From positions 7,041,626-7,105,625 of the forward strand of contig BCIA01000002.1 of NCBI GenBank assembly GCA_001599815.1: a DNA stretch of 64,000 bases, read 5' to 3'. The notes under the pieces were generated by a model. That model saw only the letters and a list, made by a program, of their open reading frames with translations. It did no database searches and was not told the DNA's origin. The DNA is from Furcasterigmium furcatum. Its lineage: Eukaryota; Ascomycota; Sordariomycetes; Glomerellales; Plectosphaerellaceae. This document shows, piece after piece, positions 12,156-22,645 of this stretch. Numbering within the stretch: position 1 is the first letter of the stretch; every line of letters starts with the position of its first letter. Made by a program: the position numbers and the translations under genes.

Positions 12156-13535
12156 ATGATCATGTTTCTGAACCGTCTTCAGTCCGCTCCTCGCAGCCGC
12201 TGCGCTGGCGTTGCTAGGCGCGCCGTACTCTCGACCACAGGCCAACCCAGGCGGAGTCGTTCTTTCGCTACCGCGGTCAATGGCACATCTCACACTCACA
12301 AGGTCGTCGTCGTGGGCGGCGGCACAGGCGGTCTTGCCGTGAGCCACCAGCTGCTGCGCACCGGAAAGTTCTCACCGAGCGATATCGCGGTCGTGGACCC
12401 CGCGACATGGCATCACTATCAGCCTGGCTGGACGCTCGTGGGCGGCGGTCTCAAGACAAAGGAGGAGCTGCGTCGACGACTGCCGGACCTGGTCGACCCC
12501 CAGATCAAGTTCTACAACGAGGGCGTGGGCGCCTTCACCCCGGAGGACAACTCGATCACCCTCGGAAGCGGCTCGAAGCTGGTGTACGATCATCTCGTGG
12601 TGGCGTCCGGCGTCAAGGTCGACTTCAACAGCGTCAAGGGCTTGCCCGAGGCCCTTGCGGACCCTTCCGCGCCGGTCTCCTCCGTCTACGGCTACGAATC
12701 CTGCGACAAGACCTTCCGGACGATCGACAAGCTGCAAAAGGGTGTGGCCATCTTCACCCAGCCCGCGGGTGTCATCAAGTGCGCCGGCGCCCCTCAGAAG
12801 GTCATGTGGCTTGCCCTGGATCACTGGAAGTCCGCGGGGCTTTACGACCCCGAGAACCCGGCCAAGTCGGCAATTCAGATCAGCTTCGCCAGCGGCCTCG
12901 GCGGCATGTTCGCCGTGCCGAAGTACGCCGCCAAGCTGGAGCAGCTGCGCAAGGAGAGGAACGTGGAGGGACTCTTCCAGCACGACCTCGTCGCGATCGA
13001 CGGCAGCACGGCGGTCTTCGCCCGCCCTGACGGAAAGGAGCAGGTCACCAAGCAGTTCGACCTGCTGCACGTCACCCCCAAGATGGGCCCGCACGCCTTT
13101 GTCAAGAACAGCGTCCTCGCCAACGAGGCCGGATACGTCGACGTCGACGACGGAACCACGCAGCACAAGAAGTTCCCGAACGTCTGGTCGCTCGGAGACG
13201 CTTCGAGCCTCCCCACCTCCAAGACGGCCGCGGCGGTCACGGCCGAAGCCCCCGTTCTCGTCCGCAACCTCCTGCTCGCGACCGAGGGCAAGGCGCCCGA
13301 TGCCGTGTATGACGGGTACACCTCATGCCCGCTGCTGACCGAGTACGGCAAGGTCCTCCTCGCCGAGTTCAAGTATGGTGGCGAGCCGAAGGAGACGTTC
13401 GGCGAGTGGTTTGGCATCGACCAGGCTGTCCCTCGCCGCGCGTTCTGGCACCTGAAGAAGGACTTCTTCCCGTGGGTCTACTACAACAACATGGTCAACG
13501 GCACATGGGGCGGCCCGAAGGGGTGGCTGAACTGA
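12156..13535 (+). CDS. Mitochondrial sulfide:quinone oxidoreductase
   Basis: Single-exon flavoprotein of 459 residues from ATG 12156; ATG 12162, two codons later, is an equally possible start. The enzyme oxidises hydrogen sulfide at the inner mitochondrial membrane and passes electrons to ubiquinone (Hmt2/SQOR family). The first 45 residues are rich in Arg, Ser and Ala and look like a mitochondrial targeting peptide. It is followed by the FAD-binding Rossmann motif VVVVGGGTGGL. Downstream are the family blocks WHHYQPGWTLVGGG, the cysteine-containing KCAGAPQK and GPHAF, and the FAD-proximal WSLGDASSLP. Length matches the yeast Hmt2 and animal SQOR proteins. In-frame codons upstream of 12156 contain no other ATG back to 12057. 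Confidence 0.93.
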   Translation: MIMFLNRLQSAPRSRCAGVARRAVLSTTGQPRRSRSFATAVNGTSHTHKVVVVGGGTGGLAVSHQLLRTGKFSPSDIAVVDPATWHHYQPGWTLVGGGLKTKEELRRRLPDLVDPQIKFYNEGVGAFTPEDNSITLGSGSKLVYDHLVVASGVKVDFNSVKGLPEALADPSAPVSSVYGYESCDKTFRTIDKLQKGVAIFTQPAGVIKCAGAPQKVMWLALDHWKSAGLYDPENPAKSAIQISFASGLGGMFAVPKYAAKLEQLRKERNVEGLFQHDLVAIDGSTAVFARPDGKEQVTKQFDLLHVTPKMGPHAFVKNSVLANEAGYVDVDDGTTQHKKFPNVWSLGDASSLPTSKTAAAVTAEAPVLVRNLLLATEGKAPDAVYDGYTSCPLLTEYGKVLLAEFKYGGEPKETFGEWFGIDQAVPRRAFWHLKKDFFPWVYYNNMVNGTWGGPKGWLN

Positions 13536-14189
13536 GGGCTAGGCAGCCGCCGGCTTTGTAGTGATACTGTTAATTTGTGGTAGTCAATGTCATGGCCGTT
13601 GTAGTTGCCAACGAGTTGCAACCCAGACCGGATCATTGAAGTTGAGCTTACCTGTATGTAACCTAGGCAGGCGATGTCACATGCGATCATATTGTTGCAT
13701 ATTGGACGGAATGCCTTCCTGAACACCTGCAATAGCCCGCCGAGTTGTCAGGCACACGAAACTCACGTGCCATGAACATGACCGAATGGTGATAATTAGA
13801 CATCCTGCTTGCTTCGACTTGCGAAGCGCTGAGTGGTTGTTCAAATAAGGCTGCCGTCGGAGTCTCGCAATGACCCGGCGAAGTCGTTGCTCGATTGGGT
13901 ATGTCCATCGCGATCCGCGATTCGACCGCGAGCCTAAGTGTCCCCCGCATGACCATCATTTGATAAAGATCGATTCTGTGCGTACGCTGCAGTCTCTGAC
14001 TCCGTGACCTCGGCATCCATTTGAAACGGTCGATCCTTTTCGACTTTGCGACCTCAACCCTATGTTAGACTTCATGTGATCATGTTTGCTCAACCTGGAT
14101 CTGACGCCTTAAGAATGGGCTGGTCCAACCCTGCCATGAAAGCCATGAGACAGCGATAACTTGCTGAAAGTTCCAAACAGTCAATCAAC
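13536..14189. other. Intergenic region, no gene seen
   Basis: About 650 bases between sulfide:quinone oxidoreductase and the MpaB-like oxygenase gene. Short open frames only. It presumably holds the terminator of the first and the promoter of the second. Confidence 0.5.
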
Positions 14190-15065
14190 ATGAGCCAAAT
14201 CGACGCTTCCTCCCAGGAGACGATCGACAAGGGGGTATGGGGTCCGTACCACAGCCCCCTCGCTGAGCCGGGGCCGACGATGCGAACGATTCTCTCCGAG
14301 AACATCACCATGGCAGGCGGCGCGGCGGCGGTCCTCCTTCAGATCGCAAACAAGAAAGTTGGCCTGGCTGTGTCAGACCACAGCAGTTTCACGAAACACC
14401 CGGTTCGGCGTGCTCGGCGGACGCTTTTCTACCTCTACGTCATGGCGTTCGGTACTCTCGAAGAACGACGAAAAATCACCGATGCCACGCATGCCGCCCA
14501 CTCTCGAATCAAGGACCCCAACGGGGCCTACGAGGCCGATGACCCCGAGCTTCAGCTTTGGGTGGCGGCAACAATCTACTGGTCCCTGATCGTGTCGTAC
14601 GAGGAAGTCTTTGGCAAGCTCGACGAGAAGACGGCCGATCAGGCTTACAAGGAGTTTTCCGTCTACGCCACGGGACTGCGCGTGCCGGCGGACATGTGGC
14701 CAAGAGACAGAGTCGCCTTTCAGGAGTATTTCGACAAGACTATTGCCAGTCTCGAGGTCAGTGAGGAGGCGAAGGCTGTCGGGCACGACGTCTTGTACCC
14801 GGGCAGCAACCTACCATGGGGCGTGTGGCTCTACACCAGACTCACTGGGCACTTTACCCGCGTCACGACAACAGAGATGCTGCCGGAGTCTCTCCGGAAC
14901 GACTTTGGAATTCCGTCGACTGTCTACACGAGGTTTATGTACTGGTTGATGAGTATTCACGGACGGATTGTGTATCCTCTGTTGCCGGAAACTGTGCGTC
15001 ACTTTGGGAAGGACTACAATATGAAGGACCTCCGCAGGAGATTACGAACAGGATCAAAGTTATGA
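14190..15065 (+). CDS. MpaB/rubber-oxygenase-like (DUF2236) protein
   Basis: Single-exon protein of 291 residues. The sequence matches the DUF2236 family, whose studied members are the endoplasmic-reticulum oxygenase MpaB of mycophenolic acid synthesis and the bacterial rubber oxygenase, which are haem enzymes. Family landmarks include GPYHSPLAEPGPTM near the N terminus, the AGGAAAVLLQIANKKVGLAV helix, DPELQLWVAATIYWSLIVSYE in the centre and a DLRRRLRTG end. No signal peptide is obvious. No biosynthetic gene cluster is visible around it, so its substrate is open. ATG 14190 is the first in-frame start. Confidence 0.82.
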   Translation: MSQIDASSQETIDKGVWGPYHSPLAEPGPTMRTILSENITMAGGAAAVLLQIANKKVGLAVSDHSSFTKHPVRRARRTLFYLYVMAFGTLEERRKITDATHAAHSRIKDPNGAYEADDPELQLWVAATIYWSLIVSYEEVFGKLDEKTADQAYKEFSVYATGLRVPADMWPRDRVAFQEYFDKTIASLEVSEEAKAVGHDVLYPGSNLPWGVWLYTRLTGHFTRVTTTEMLPESLRNDFGIPSTVYTRFMYWLMSIHGRIVYPLLPETVRHFGKDYNMKDLRRRLRTGSKL

Positions 15066-15365
15066 ATGGCTGACAGTTTTGTGGCCCCGTAGCATGCTAG
15101 ATAGACCTATTTATGTGTTGGGAAGGCTCCCTGGATGACCCAGGGGCCACAGTTCAGTTTTCCTCTTATGCAAGACCCAGCACTTGTCGTCAGCACTACT
15201 GCTGCTAGATATCTATTGAAGGTCATGTTGCTTCAGAAAGTCTGTTATCATGCTCGGCGAGGGGTGGTCTATATTGCACAGAGAAACCAGCGGCCGAATG
15301 TATTTTGGTTGAAGCTTGCGTTGATGTCGACGTGATAACCCACAGACGTCCAAGTCTTCGAGAAG
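15066..15365. other. Convergent 3' region
   Basis: Exactly 300 bases between two converging genes (MpaB-like, plus; serine hydrolase, minus). Only 3' untranslated sequence is expected. Confidence 0.5.
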
Positions 15366-17178
15366 TCAAATCTTCTGAAAAAGATACGGCTGTGAACCAT
15401 TTTCCCAGACCCAGGTAAACCCGTTGACGTTGCCAGAATCCTGATCTCTCTGAAAAGCCATGATTCCAACAAGGTAGTAATCCCAGTCCAGCCAGCCGTC
15501 CTTGAGCCACTCATCTCTTGTTGTTGGCCCATAGCTATATTGGTCCTCGGCGTAGTGCTTCAGATGCTGCACGATGTCTTCTTTGCCGTTGAAACACACC
15601 TCCAGTCCACCGGTGGCAGTTTCCCGGACGATCATCCTGATGCCAAAGCCGCGATACTCGCCGACGTAGTCATCGCGAGCGTGTTCCTTCTTTGAAAGAT
15701 CCTTGTGTTTTTCGAATTCCTTCCTGTCGTTCTCAAATCGGGAGATCCGGGCCCTCGCCTCGGTCTCGGCCCAAGAAAAGATGTCCAGCTTCGGCTCCAG
15801 GTGAAACAGGTCTTCAATGAGGAGGCAGGCAATGAAGTGGGCGGCATCTCCGCTGTTCAGTCCACTGCTGCAGACGACGACGGCAGACCGGGTCTCGGGA
15901 AAGACGTTCATAGAGACTGTCCCGCAGAAGCTGATCCCGGTTGCTTTGTAAAGAACTCGCCCCCCCGAGTTTTTCCCCAAGACAGCCGTCTCGAATTCAG
16001 GTTTGGCAATTGTCTCATCGCTTGAGCAGCCTGGAATCAGAGGTCCACTGGTGTCCATGGACGCGCCCCAGGAGGCCTGTGAGCTAGGCATCTCAACACG
16101 CGCCCACCCAAAGTGATAACGCATCTCGTTGTCGAATAATTGGAGTTCTGGTCCTGGAAAGATCCACTGGTCTGCCTGCAAAAGCGAATGGAGTGGGCGA
16201 AGTGGGTTTGCCTCAGGCCTTGAGATCAGTTCAAGGTTCGGTTTCGAGGGATCAGGGTCTTGAGCGTCAATAAACGCACTGCAGAGGACGAGAAGGTCCT
16301 TTGGTGAGCTGCGAACACCCACCATGGCCAGGACCGGCGTATTCTCTTCGGACGTCCAGTCGTGATCCAGGCCATGCCACGTCCCGTCACTCATCCGAAC
16401 CCCTGAGTGTACCAGGGATTCATTGCCTCGAAACTGCGATGAACATACAGCAGTATGCCCCATGCCGAGCGGGTCCAAGATTCTGTCCTGAACAAAACGG
16501 GAGAATGTTATCTGCGTCACTCTCTCGATGGCGAGAGCGACCAAACCGAAGGAGACGTTGCTGTAGACCCAGAATCCAAAGTAAGGCCTCCCATACCATG
16601 TGTTGGGCGTGCTGTTGAGAACATCCATGAACTCATCTGCCGGAACAATGCTTTTACCCTGGGGCCCCAGAAGTGAGACCACCGGGTTGTCCAGGCCGCT
16701 TGAGTGCCGCAAGAAGTCGTTTAATGTTGCCTTCTCCGCGACATCACGATCTTCCTTTGGCTTGAATTCCGGGACGTACTTGGAAATGGGCTGCTCAAGC
16801 TCAAGTTTCCCTTCGCTTACGAGTATTCCAACGGCGATGGCGACGAAAATCTTGGATACAGATGCCATGGTATACATACTGGAGATGTCGGGAACTGGCG
16901 ACTTGGGATCTGTGGCGTTGAGACGCCCTCGTCCCCCCGACTTTTCCGTGATGAGTTTCCCATCGTGCATGACGGCAAATGAGACGCCTGGAGCCTGGCA
17001 GATTTGTAGGATGCGATCATAGGGATCGTCTTTGTGCCTGTTCTCAGGATCGTCGGGGCCACCCTGAATGGCGGTCAGTAGTGCTCATCAATTGGCATTG
17101 GAAACGTACGATTGAGGCTCCTGGCTCTCTTGCCGAAGGGGCAGCGAGGCCGGGCAACCAGGACAACAGCCAGGACAT
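15366..17178 (-). CDS. Beta-lactamase-fold serine hydrolase
   Basis: Two exons (17110-17178 and 15366-17063) give 588 residues. The 46-base intron has GTACGT, TACTGAC and CATTCAG and is phase 0. The protein is a class C beta-lactamase/penicillin-binding-like hydrolase with the nucleophile motif Ser91-Val-Ser-Lys94 and a downstream Tyr-Ser-Asn motif (WVYSNVSFG). Members hydrolyse esters, amides or act as transesterases; the substrate cannot be told here. A C-terminal domain of about 130 residues, rich in aromatic residues, follows the catalytic part, as in other fungal members. No clear signal peptide, although the N terminus (MSWLLSWLPGLAA) is hydrophobic. Stands alone. Confidence 0.85.
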
Positions 17179-17692
17179 GATGGTAGAGAATTGATCAATT
17201 TGTGGTCCCCGGACAGAGGAACCTCAATGAATTGGGCGGAGACACATGCCAGAAAGGACATCGGTGGGTATGCAAAGTCCGTGAAAGATGAAGATCGAAG
17301 CCAGCTTTTGGGGTGGCTGGGAACCGACCACCGTGGGGGACATCTCACCGATCCTCGTGCGTGTCCACCATCAGTCGGCTTGCCAAGAGGCCACAGCCTG
17401 ATTGCTCCCTGGCTCACCGACATGAAACGGAAGCATGGCACCGCGGCAAGGGTGTGTTGGTTTTGTTGTGCAGAGGTTCCACGTCAGCATCCGGTCTGTG
17501 TAGTGGTGGTCCGGCTGTGGCATGATGGCATCCGCCTCCTCCTTGGAGGCCACGAGTTGGTCATTTGATCGGGCTCTTGGATCAAGCAGGACATCCCATG
17601 GATTAAGGTAAGGCTGCAGTCAGGGCCTATCATTTGGTCTGGGGTCATGGTCTTCCATTCACCCACCCCATTCGCCTGAATCGCCTCGTATG
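17179..17692. other. Intergenic region, no gene seen
   Basis: Upstream of the serine hydrolase. It contains only short overlapping frames without family signal. It ends at a TATA element (17693-17699) for the small gene at 17977. Confidence 0.45.
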
Positions 17693-17699
17693 TATAAAG
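17693..17699 (+). promoter_or_regulatory. TATA element for the 58-residue ORF
   Basis: TATAAAG on the plus strand, followed by an untranslated leader with an apparent intron (17867-17958) before the ATG at 17977. Confidence 0.45.
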
Positions 17700-17866
17700 G
17701 AGCGCCGTTTGGGCAATATTTCTGTCGCATCTCAAACTCTCAACAGAAACCTACTTCCACTGGTATTTTCGGTCTCACAGGTGCAGCCCCAACATCTCCA
17801 TCGGTGTCTCATAGTTCAATCGGGCGCCTGCCAACTACGTACATCCCCGCACCGGCCTCCCCAAAG

Positions 17867-17958
17867 GTAACTACGTACAACAGCCTGAGTTCTCCGTTTG
17901 CACAACCTTGCCCTCCGAACCCCAAGATGCGGGTAGCCGTGAGCTGACGGGATTTCAG
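17867..17958 (+). other. Probable 5' leader intron
   Basis: GTAACT donor, GAGCTGACG branch and TTTCAG acceptor span 92 bases ahead of the small ORF. A spliced leader supports the ORF being transcribed. Confidence 0.4.
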
Positions 17959-17976
17959 ATCCTTCGGTTTCATAAA

Positions 17977-18153
17977 ATGAGCGACGACGAAAGAGCGGGA
18001 TGGGACGCGAGCCAGACTGGGGGGGGAGTGAGTCCTGGCCCCAAACCAAAGCCGCCGAGCCCATCACCAAAGCCTTCCCCATCCAAGGACGATCCATCCA
18101 GCGACTGTGGTGCGGACTCCAAGGAATGTGATGAAGGCAAAGACTCCATGTGA
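17977..18153 (+). CDS. Hypothetical 58-residue acidic, proline-rich protein
   Basis: Short open frame starting at an ATG 18 bases after a good intron acceptor. The product begins MSDDERAGWDASQTGGG, continues with Pro-Lys-Ser repeats of the SPSPKPSPS kind, and ends in an acidic segment with two cysteines. No signal peptide or membrane segment. I do not recognise a family. A TATA element and leader intron upstream argue that it is real; its size and low complexity argue for caution. Confidence 0.4.
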   Translation: MSDDERAGWDASQTGGGVSPGPKPKPPSPSPKPSPSKDDPSSDCGADSKECDEGKDSM

Positions 18154-18909
18154 ATGGCTTCACTCTTGGTTCCATGAGACCCTTATTAAAACCAAACGTG
18201 CCCCGAGCTGCGGGGAAGGGAGGGGGAGGGGGAGGAGAGCGGCTTGGTGGTGCCAAACCTCGGAGGTTCGGGGCTCCGGGCCGATATGACACCGGGACCT
18301 CGATGATTCCCACACTTCGAAAGTGCAGCTGATATATGCCCAGGGCGGGGCTGTTGTTCTCTTTTCTTTTCCTTCTTTCTTCCTTTTCTCTCTTTTCTTC
18401 ATCGGGAGTAAATCTCCGAACGAAACATGTACCCTGCGCAGAAGGAAGTTTCAATTATGATACACGTGTGACCGGTCCTGTGCAGCGTCCATTGCCGATT
18501 TCTTCCATGATACAGTGCAGAAGAGATGACTGCTCCTCTCGAGGCGTGCGTTCGTCACCGTCGGGTAATGGCCAGCAAGGCTGCAGGGCGCATCAGCATT
18601 TTCGCGGAACTCGTTGATGTCCAACGATGGAAAGGGTGTCGAGCATGCCCAACTCCAGACGTCTGCCAGATGTCATGGGCCGACCCGACTTCTCGCAGCA
18701 CCAGGGCTGAATCAAGTCCGTGTGTTGCTTTGCTGTCTCCGTCGCGCTGATATAAATGACTGGAGTCTGGACGCGCGTGGGTCGACTGACTCCCGTCGTA
18801 CAACGCGCCATCCCTGCCTCCCAATATACTCGTGCGACAACATTTCCCGCCACGCTTAGCAACTGTTTTCCCGTCAGCTTCGCATGCGGTGCGATCTTCG
18901 GATGTGGCG
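18154..18909. other. Intergenic region with G-rich and CT-rich tracts
   Basis: No gene is supported. A G-run array lies at 18212-18232 and a long CT tract at about 18355-18402. The right part is presumably the promoter of the NB-ARC-TPR gene. Confidence 0.5.
18212..18232 (+). repeat. G-run array with quadruplex-forming pattern
   Basis: Four runs of three or more G separated by one or two A fit the simple G-quadruplex rule. It lies just after the small ORF and upstream of the NB-ARC-TPR gene. No function is implied by sequence alone. Confidence 0.6.
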
Positions 18910-21900
18910 ATGACGAGTAAGTTTCAAGACTTATGGGACGTGGCACAAGCCCGTTACCTTGCCGGTCTGAGCGATGATCATCGACGACGTGTGAAAGCCG
19001 TGGCCAGCCCCGAGATGCTCTTGGCGCAACTGGTGCAGGTTCAATTGGACTACGGGCGGGAAACAATTGCATGTCAGAGGGTTATGCCACTGCTTAGCTG
19101 GATGTGGCGATTGAATAACTGCATACAAAGCTTCCTGCAAGCAAGCCCGACGTGCTTCATCATACTTTGGGGTTCTCTCTCTTTCGTCCTCGAGGTAAAT
19201 GATCGGATTGGCCCCGAATACCTAACTCAGGCGCGCTGCTGATTGCTCGCTGGTAGGTCGCAGGCCGCTACTCTCGGGGACTCGAACAACTCTGCGACGT
19301 CCTGGAGCTGATCCCGCTGAATTTGGATCGCTTCCGGGCGTACGTGCAACATCAGATGACCGAGGGAGAGCATGACCGACTCGGACAAAGCCTTGTTCAC
19401 TACTTCGACCAGCTTCTTCAGATATTCCACGAAGCCATACGCTTCTTCAAGTCTAGCGTCCTAGGTCAGTCGCAACTTTAACGACAACCGTGTTCCCTTG
19501 CATCCACAGCCTCGAAGCCACAGGCCGTCCCCGACATCTTGCCTCCCCCTCCCGACCCCGCTCAAGCTCACCATTATTTCGCAGGTAACCTCCTTGGCTT
19601 TTTCCTCGAACCGTTGGGGACCAAGCTGGCACCACGAGTCCAATCCCTACGGAATTTGGCCGACTTCATCGATAAAGAGGCCTCCTTTAACTGGGATCTA
19701 AAGCAGCGAGAAAGGCACGAGGAGCAGCACAGCGAACTGGTCCAATTGCTAAAGCCTTCCCCCCGCTCTGAGGCAGAGGCCGACGCCATGCTGGCCGACA
19801 TCCTGCCGTGTATCGCGCTGCCGGCAGCAAAAAACCCGGCTTTTTACGGTCGCGAGGATGAGCTCAACAAGTTGAATCACTTGCTGAGACCAAGAGAATC
19901 GCCATCTGACCTGGTCCTTGTCTCTCTCTGCGGCCTCGCCGGGTCAGGAAAGACACAGCTTGCCCTGGAGTTCGCACACCGACATGTCATGGACTACGAT
20001 GTTATTCTATGGATCGCGGCCGAGTCAAGCGTCAAACTGTCCGAGTCATTCAACGCCATTTCCCGCACAACCGGCCTATGCAGAGCATCCGTACTTGGCC
20101 AAATTCCAGATGCAGAGCAACAGAAGCAGAAGGTCTTGCATTGGCTTGAGACCAGCAGCTATGAAGGTGCGTCGCTCCACAGCCGGTCTGTGTCAGGCCT
20201 TGTCCTCTAACAGGAACAGCGGGACCGAAATTCCGCTGGCTCATGATCTTTGACAATGTCCAAGACCTTTCCATCATTGAGTCCTACCGCCCGCTCCCAC
20301 GATCGAAGGGCAGCGTTCTCCTTACGTGCAGGAGTCCGGAAGTGGCCACTCGAACATCCACCCATCGAGATGCGATTCTCTCAGTCGGTCCTTTGCTCGA
20401 CAGTGAAGCAACAGAGTTCCTGATTTCCCTAACCGGAGCCGACCAAACAAAACAGGAGCAGCTTGCGGCCACGAAAATTTGTCAGGCTGTCGACAACCTA
20501 CCTTTGGCCTTGGACATCATCGGATCTTACCTCCGGCGATGCCACAAAACCATGTTGAACTTCCTGCGTGAAAACCCTTCATTCGAAAAGAATCTTCTCT
20601 TCCGCGCCGAAATCGAGAAACAGAGCGGGGGTTCTTATCAGCACTCCATCAACGATGTGTGGACCGCTCACCTCAGCTTGAGCGTCGAAGAGGGTGGTCT
20701 GGATGACCCCTCCAAGACCCTGCTCCGGATGCTATCTCTCTTGGATGCGGATGGTGCACCCTTGCTCCTCTTTAAGAACAAATTGAGGGACGCTATGTGA
20801 GTAAGATATCTTGCCTAGGTCCAATTGGCATTTTCTGAACATGCTAGGCTCCTCGACGGACCAGACCTGGTCACGGACTTTCCAGACTTGGACGACGTCC
20901 TGGAGAATCCGTTTGACGACCCTGTCATGTGAGAGTTCTTCCTGGTGTTAACCCTTTCAGACCATGCTTACCGCTTACTTTTTGTAGCTTGGATGGCTCA
21001 CAATCCGCCCTTCTCGACTCCTCTCTTATTCATGTCGATGAGAAACAGAGCCACATCAAGTGCCACCGTCTGGTCCGCATCGCCGTGTCTAGGTCAATGA
21101 CGCCCGAGATGAAGACAATCATGTTTCATCGCCTGGTCTTCTTCTTGAATGCCTTGTTCCCCATGCAGTCCAGCGGAGAGCCGCTGTATTCCCGATGGGA
21201 CGAGTGCGAGAAATTGACGAGTAGTGTCTATGCGCTGCTGAGCTCCTATCTCGACCATATTGCCGACGTCAGCCCTCCCATCTTGCTCTGTGAGATTGCA
21301 TGCCGATGCTCATGGTAAGGAGAACCAATGATGTATCCCGCCACGCTTCCATGCGATCTGATTTCTTTCCTAGGTACCTCTTCGAGACTGGCAGACACTC
21401 CACGGCGGTGTGGATGGCGGACCAGTCTATTTCCATCTGCGAATCAGCGTTGGAGGCCGGAAACTATCCCGGTTTCTCGGATTGGTATGTCAAGGACATG
21501 ATCAGCCATCACGTGAACCTCAAAGCCTGCGTCGAACGAGAAACCCCATCCCCAGACCAAGGTCTATGTCTGTCCGAGAGGGTGCTCTCCATCCGTTGTG
21601 ATAACTTGCGACCAGAGGTGCCAACGGACCACACCTGGGTCGCTGCTGCGGAGGGGAACCTTGCTGTCTCCCTGATGGCTGTGGATAGAGCTGATGAGGC
21701 GCTGAGCATTCTCCAACACCTTGTCGAGAGAGAAGACATGCGTCCAAACGAGGGCATCTATCTTCGCAATCTCTGCTTGTGCTTGGCCAAGTTGGGACGC
21801 TTTGAAGAGGCACTAGAAGTTGCTTCCTCGGCGCAGTCAGTTCTTGACAGACTTGGAACAGATGCTGATCTCCAAATGGCAAAGTAAGAAGACGCATCTT

Positions 21901-22406
21901 CCCTATGTTGGACACAACTAAAACCCCAGCAGCGTGTACTTTGACCAATCGAGCATCTATCTGGCCACCGGGGGCATCGAAATGGCTCTGCAAGCCATAA
22001 CTAAATGTTTGGCGATTCGCCAACAAGCAATGCCGCATCACCACTACACGGGTCTGACTCTGCACCGCGCCGGATCCATCTTGGAGAGAGGCGGAAAACT
22101 GGTAACTGCCATGTATGCAGGCATCGACTGCCCCGAATATGATTCAAGCGTGCTGACGCGTGAAGTAGAGCTTTCTACGAGCAGGCCTTTGAAATTCTCG
22201 AAAAGTCTGAATGCCACCCTGGTGCAATTTGCAGAACGCTTTTTGCACTGGCTGGTGCGGTTGAACGAGCTGGGAATAGCTCGGATGGCATGAAGTTCAG
22301 GGGTTTGGCGGAATCTTACAAACATCGGATCCGCGACAGATCCGTTGATAGACTTGGCTCAGAAGCCACTGATTTCGATCAATTTGTTGCGGTTGGTCTA
22401 CGGTAG
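18910..22406 (+). CDS. NB-ARC-TPR STAND protein with DUF7708-like N terminus
   Basis: Nine-exon model: 18910-19194, 19257-19464, 19585-20166, 20214-20796, 20848-20928, 20988-21314, 21374-21883, 21930-22112, 22169-22406; 998 residues. All junctions keep frame. Exon 3 could instead begin at 19510, adding 25 proline-rich residues. The N-terminal ~190 residues resemble DUF7708-type helical domains found in front of fungal NLR ATPases. The ATPase has Walker A GLAGSGKT at 281-288, Walker B LMIFDN at 368-373, a LLTCRS sensor and the NLPLAL motif of NB-ARC proteins. The C-terminal half has tetratricopeptide-like helices (DEALSILQHLVE, EEALEVASSAQ, AFYEQAFEILEKSE). Likely an intracellular sensor/switch; trigger and output are unknown. 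Confidence 0.85.
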
Positions 22407-22645
22407 TTGAATGCCGTAGCGCCTCAAATGGATCCTTGACATCTACTCAACTGTGTTCGCTTGGCCTCTGAATTCCTGCGGTTCGGAAACTTTGCGTAGC
22501 CTGTTCATCAGTGGCGCCACGGCTCACTCCGTGGCTGCCGAGGTCTAAAGCTTGAGGAACACACGTTTACCGACTGCCACAACCGGGATGCTCTCCCTTT
22601 CCACCCTCCAGGCGTGGCCTTGTCCCACGCAGCTTACCTCTTCTT

